Source: SAR202 cluster bacterium (GTDB taxonomy: Bacteria; Chloroflexota; Dehalococcoidia; SAR202; GCA-002694895). From it: 7,422 nucleotides of DNA. A program made the position numbers and the translations under genes. Location: NCBI GenBank assembly GCA_009391605.1, contig VFGQ01000012.1:1-7422 (forward strand), read 5' to 3'. Under the pieces are notes generated by a model, which was not told where the DNA came from, ran no database searches, and worked only from the letters and a program-made list of their open reading frames with translations. This document shows positions 6,434-7,422 of this stretch, piece by piece (the first letter of the stretch is position 1; each line of letters opens with the position of its first letter).

Positions 6434-6898
6434 ATGATTAATATAGTACTAGTTAATCCTGAAATTCCTCCTAATACTGGAAATATAATCAGACTTTGCG
6501 CAAATACTGGTTATTATTTACATCTCATTAAACCAATCGGGTTTGACTTGAACGACAAGCAACTCAAAAGGGCTGGACTAGATTATCATGATATAGCAAA
6601 AGTTAAAATTCACAATAATTTGAATCATTTTATCAAAACTATTAACCCTCCCAGAATACTAGCAGCCACTTCAAGAGTTAATAAAAGTTATACAACAATT
6701 AAATTTAATAAAAACGATGCTATTCTTTTTGGATCTGAATCAAATGGATTAAGTGAAGATATTATAAGAAAAATCCCAAAAGAAAATGTATTTAGTATTC
6801 CAATGAAACCAAATAACAGGAGTCTGAATTTATCAAATGCTGTTTCAATTATTGTATATGAATCATGGAGACAGCATAATTTTGAAGGCAGTGTATAA
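6434..6898 (+). CDS. trmL: tRNA (cytidine(34)-2'-O)-methyltransferase, SPOUT class
   Basis: Transfers a methyl group from S-adenosylmethionine to the ribose of the wobble nucleotide 34 in certain leucine tRNAs. The 154-aa protein is collinear with E. coli TrmL and carries its landmarks: NPEIPPNTGNIIRLCANTG (8-26), RAGLDYHD (46-53), the SAM-binding knot loop FGSESNGL (99-106), and IPM (122-124) followed by RSLNLSNAVSIIVYE (129-143). It lacks any N- or C-terminal extension, as expected for the minimal, homodimeric TrmL/YibK type rather than TrmH or RlmB. No Shine-Dalgarno is visible upstream of its ATG. The bases just before it are the TAG of a candidate short frame, so translation may be coupled to that frame or use a weak leader. 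An amidase gene follows after 31 nt on the same strand. Confidence 0.93.
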   Translation: MINIVLVNPEIPPNTGNIIRLCANTGYYLHLIKPIGFDLNDKQLKRAGLDYHDIAKVKIHNNLNHFIKTINPPRILAATSRVNKSYTTIKFNKNDAILFGSESNGLSEDIIRKIPKENVFSIPMKPNNRSLNLSNAVSIIVYESWRQHNFEGSV

Positions 6899-6918
6899 TT
6901 AAATCAAATATTTATTGA

Positions 6919-6922
6919 GAGG
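6919..6922 (+). promoter_or_regulatory. Ribosome binding site of the amidase gene
   Basis: GAGG, within TTGAGAGG, lies 7 nt before the ATG at 6930. It fixes the start of a gene whose remainder lies outside the window. Confidence 0.6.
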
Positions 6923-6929
6923 TTGAATA

Positions 6930-7422
6930 ATGTCAGACTCAAATTTACTGAATAAATCCGCTATTGAATTAAAAAGTCTAATCAAAAATAAAAAAATTTC
7001 ATCCATTGAACTTACAAAACTTGCGCTTGAAAAAATTGAAGAAACAAATCACAAAACAAATGCATTTTTAACTATTACTCATGATTTAGCTATCAATAGT
7101 GCTAAACTAGTTGATGAAAAAATAGCTAAAGGATCTCCTGTAGGTTTATTAGGAGGTGTGCCAACTTCAATCAAAGATATGGAACCTGTGAAAGGATACC
7201 GAACTACTAAAGGTTCCTTGTTTTTAGAAAATAGTATTTCTGAAATAGATCAATTAGGTGTTGAAAGAATAAAAAACGAAGATGGGGTAATTCTTGGAAA
7301 AACCAATGTCCCTGAATTTGGCGCAAGCGGCGGAACAGAAAATAAGTTGGGAGATGATTGCAGGAATCCTTGGAATCTAGATCATACTCCGGGAGGTTCA
7401 AGCGGTGGGACAGCAGCTGCTG
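6930..7422 (+). CDS. Amidase-signature family hydrolase, N-terminal part (cut by window end)
   Basis: 164 codons are visible and the frame is still open at the window edge. The family uses a Ser-cisSer-Lys triad to hydrolyse amide bonds. Seen here are the catalytic Lys82 in GGVPTSIKD (75-83), the GKTNVPEFGASGGTEN stretch (123-138), and the Gly/Ser-rich signature TPGGSSGGTAAA (153-164), in which S157 is the expected cis-Ser. The nucleophilic Ser, usually about 24 residues further on, is beyond the window. The segment SIKDMEPVKGYRTTKGSLF differs from the AIKDN core of GatA. The gene is also not next to gatB or gatC in this window, so a catabolic or detoxifying amidase is more likely than the tRNA amidotransferase subunit. 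It starts 31 nt after trmL with no terminator between, so the two are probably co-transcribed. Confidence 0.85.
   Translation, partial: MSDSNLLNKSAIELKSLIKNKKISSIELTKLALEKIEETNHKTNAFLTITHDLAINSAKLVDEKIAKGSPVGLLGGVPTSIKDMEPVKGYRTTKGSLFLENSISEIDQLGVERIKNEDGVILGKTNVPEFGASGGTENKLGDDCRNPWNLDHTPGGSSGGTAAA

Noticed and set aside
6912..6930. TTATT ... AATAA hairpin around the amidase ribosome binding site
   Set aside because: Arms of only 5 bp made of A/T pairs are expected by chance in this sequence.
7207..7401. Open frame on the - strand opposite the amidase gene
   Set aside because: It mirrors the conserved amidase-signature coding sequence on the other strand, has no recognisable domain, and is best explained as a shadow.
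1..7422. tRNA or rRNA genes, CRISPR arrays, insertion sequences or phage genes
   Set aside because: No cloverleaf, spaced direct-repeat array, transposase or integrase motif was seen. All longer sequence is accounted for by ordinary chromosomal genes.

Overview
The window is AT-rich bacterial DNA (roughly one-third G+C by eye). It uses the standard bacterial code, since TGA serves as a stop, and has purine-rich GAGG/GGAG ribosome binding sites. Intergenic spacing is very tight. The adaptor and ABC genes come without any visible outer-membrane TolC-type partner, and the adaptor hairpin tip is occupied by an extra domain. That fits a monoderm-like host. A low-G+C member of the Chloroflexota, such as a marine streamlined lineage, is a guess from gene style and not something the sequence proves.

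Left part (1-4824, + strand): after the last codons of an unidentified gene comes a four-gene operon. It encodes a very long HlyD/MacA-type membrane-fusion adaptor (728 aa), a MacB/LolD-type ABC ATPase (225 aa), a MacB-type permease with an FtsX domain (415 aa), and a small membrane-anchored protein with a C-terminal DUF5666-like beta domain (195 aa). The first three genes overlap by 4 nt at each junction (GTGA, then ATGA) and the fourth follows after 17 nt. They therefore look like one tripartite ABC export or envelope-stress machine plus an accessory extracytoplasmic protein.

Middle (4825-6306, - strand): a complete D-aminoacylase-type amidohydrolase with all expected metal ligands. Its stop codon directly abuts the stop codon of the operon, with no base between them.

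Right part (6307-7422): a 127-bp divergent intergenic region contains a 9-bp inverted repeat and an unannotated 25-codon reading frame with a strong Shine-Dalgarno sequence. That frame ends immediately before trmL, a SPOUT tRNA 2'-O-methyltransferase. Last comes the N-terminal part of an amidase-signature hydrolase, cut by the window edge.

The less ordinary observations are: a 35-bp near-perfect palindrome at the adaptor gene's 5' end covering an alternative ATG; the two-cysteine insertion at the adaptor hairpin tip and the roughly 35-residue repeat of that hairpin; and the candidate microprotein, whose ribosome binding site can pair with its own coding sequence, upstream of trmL, which has no Shine-Dalgarno of its own.
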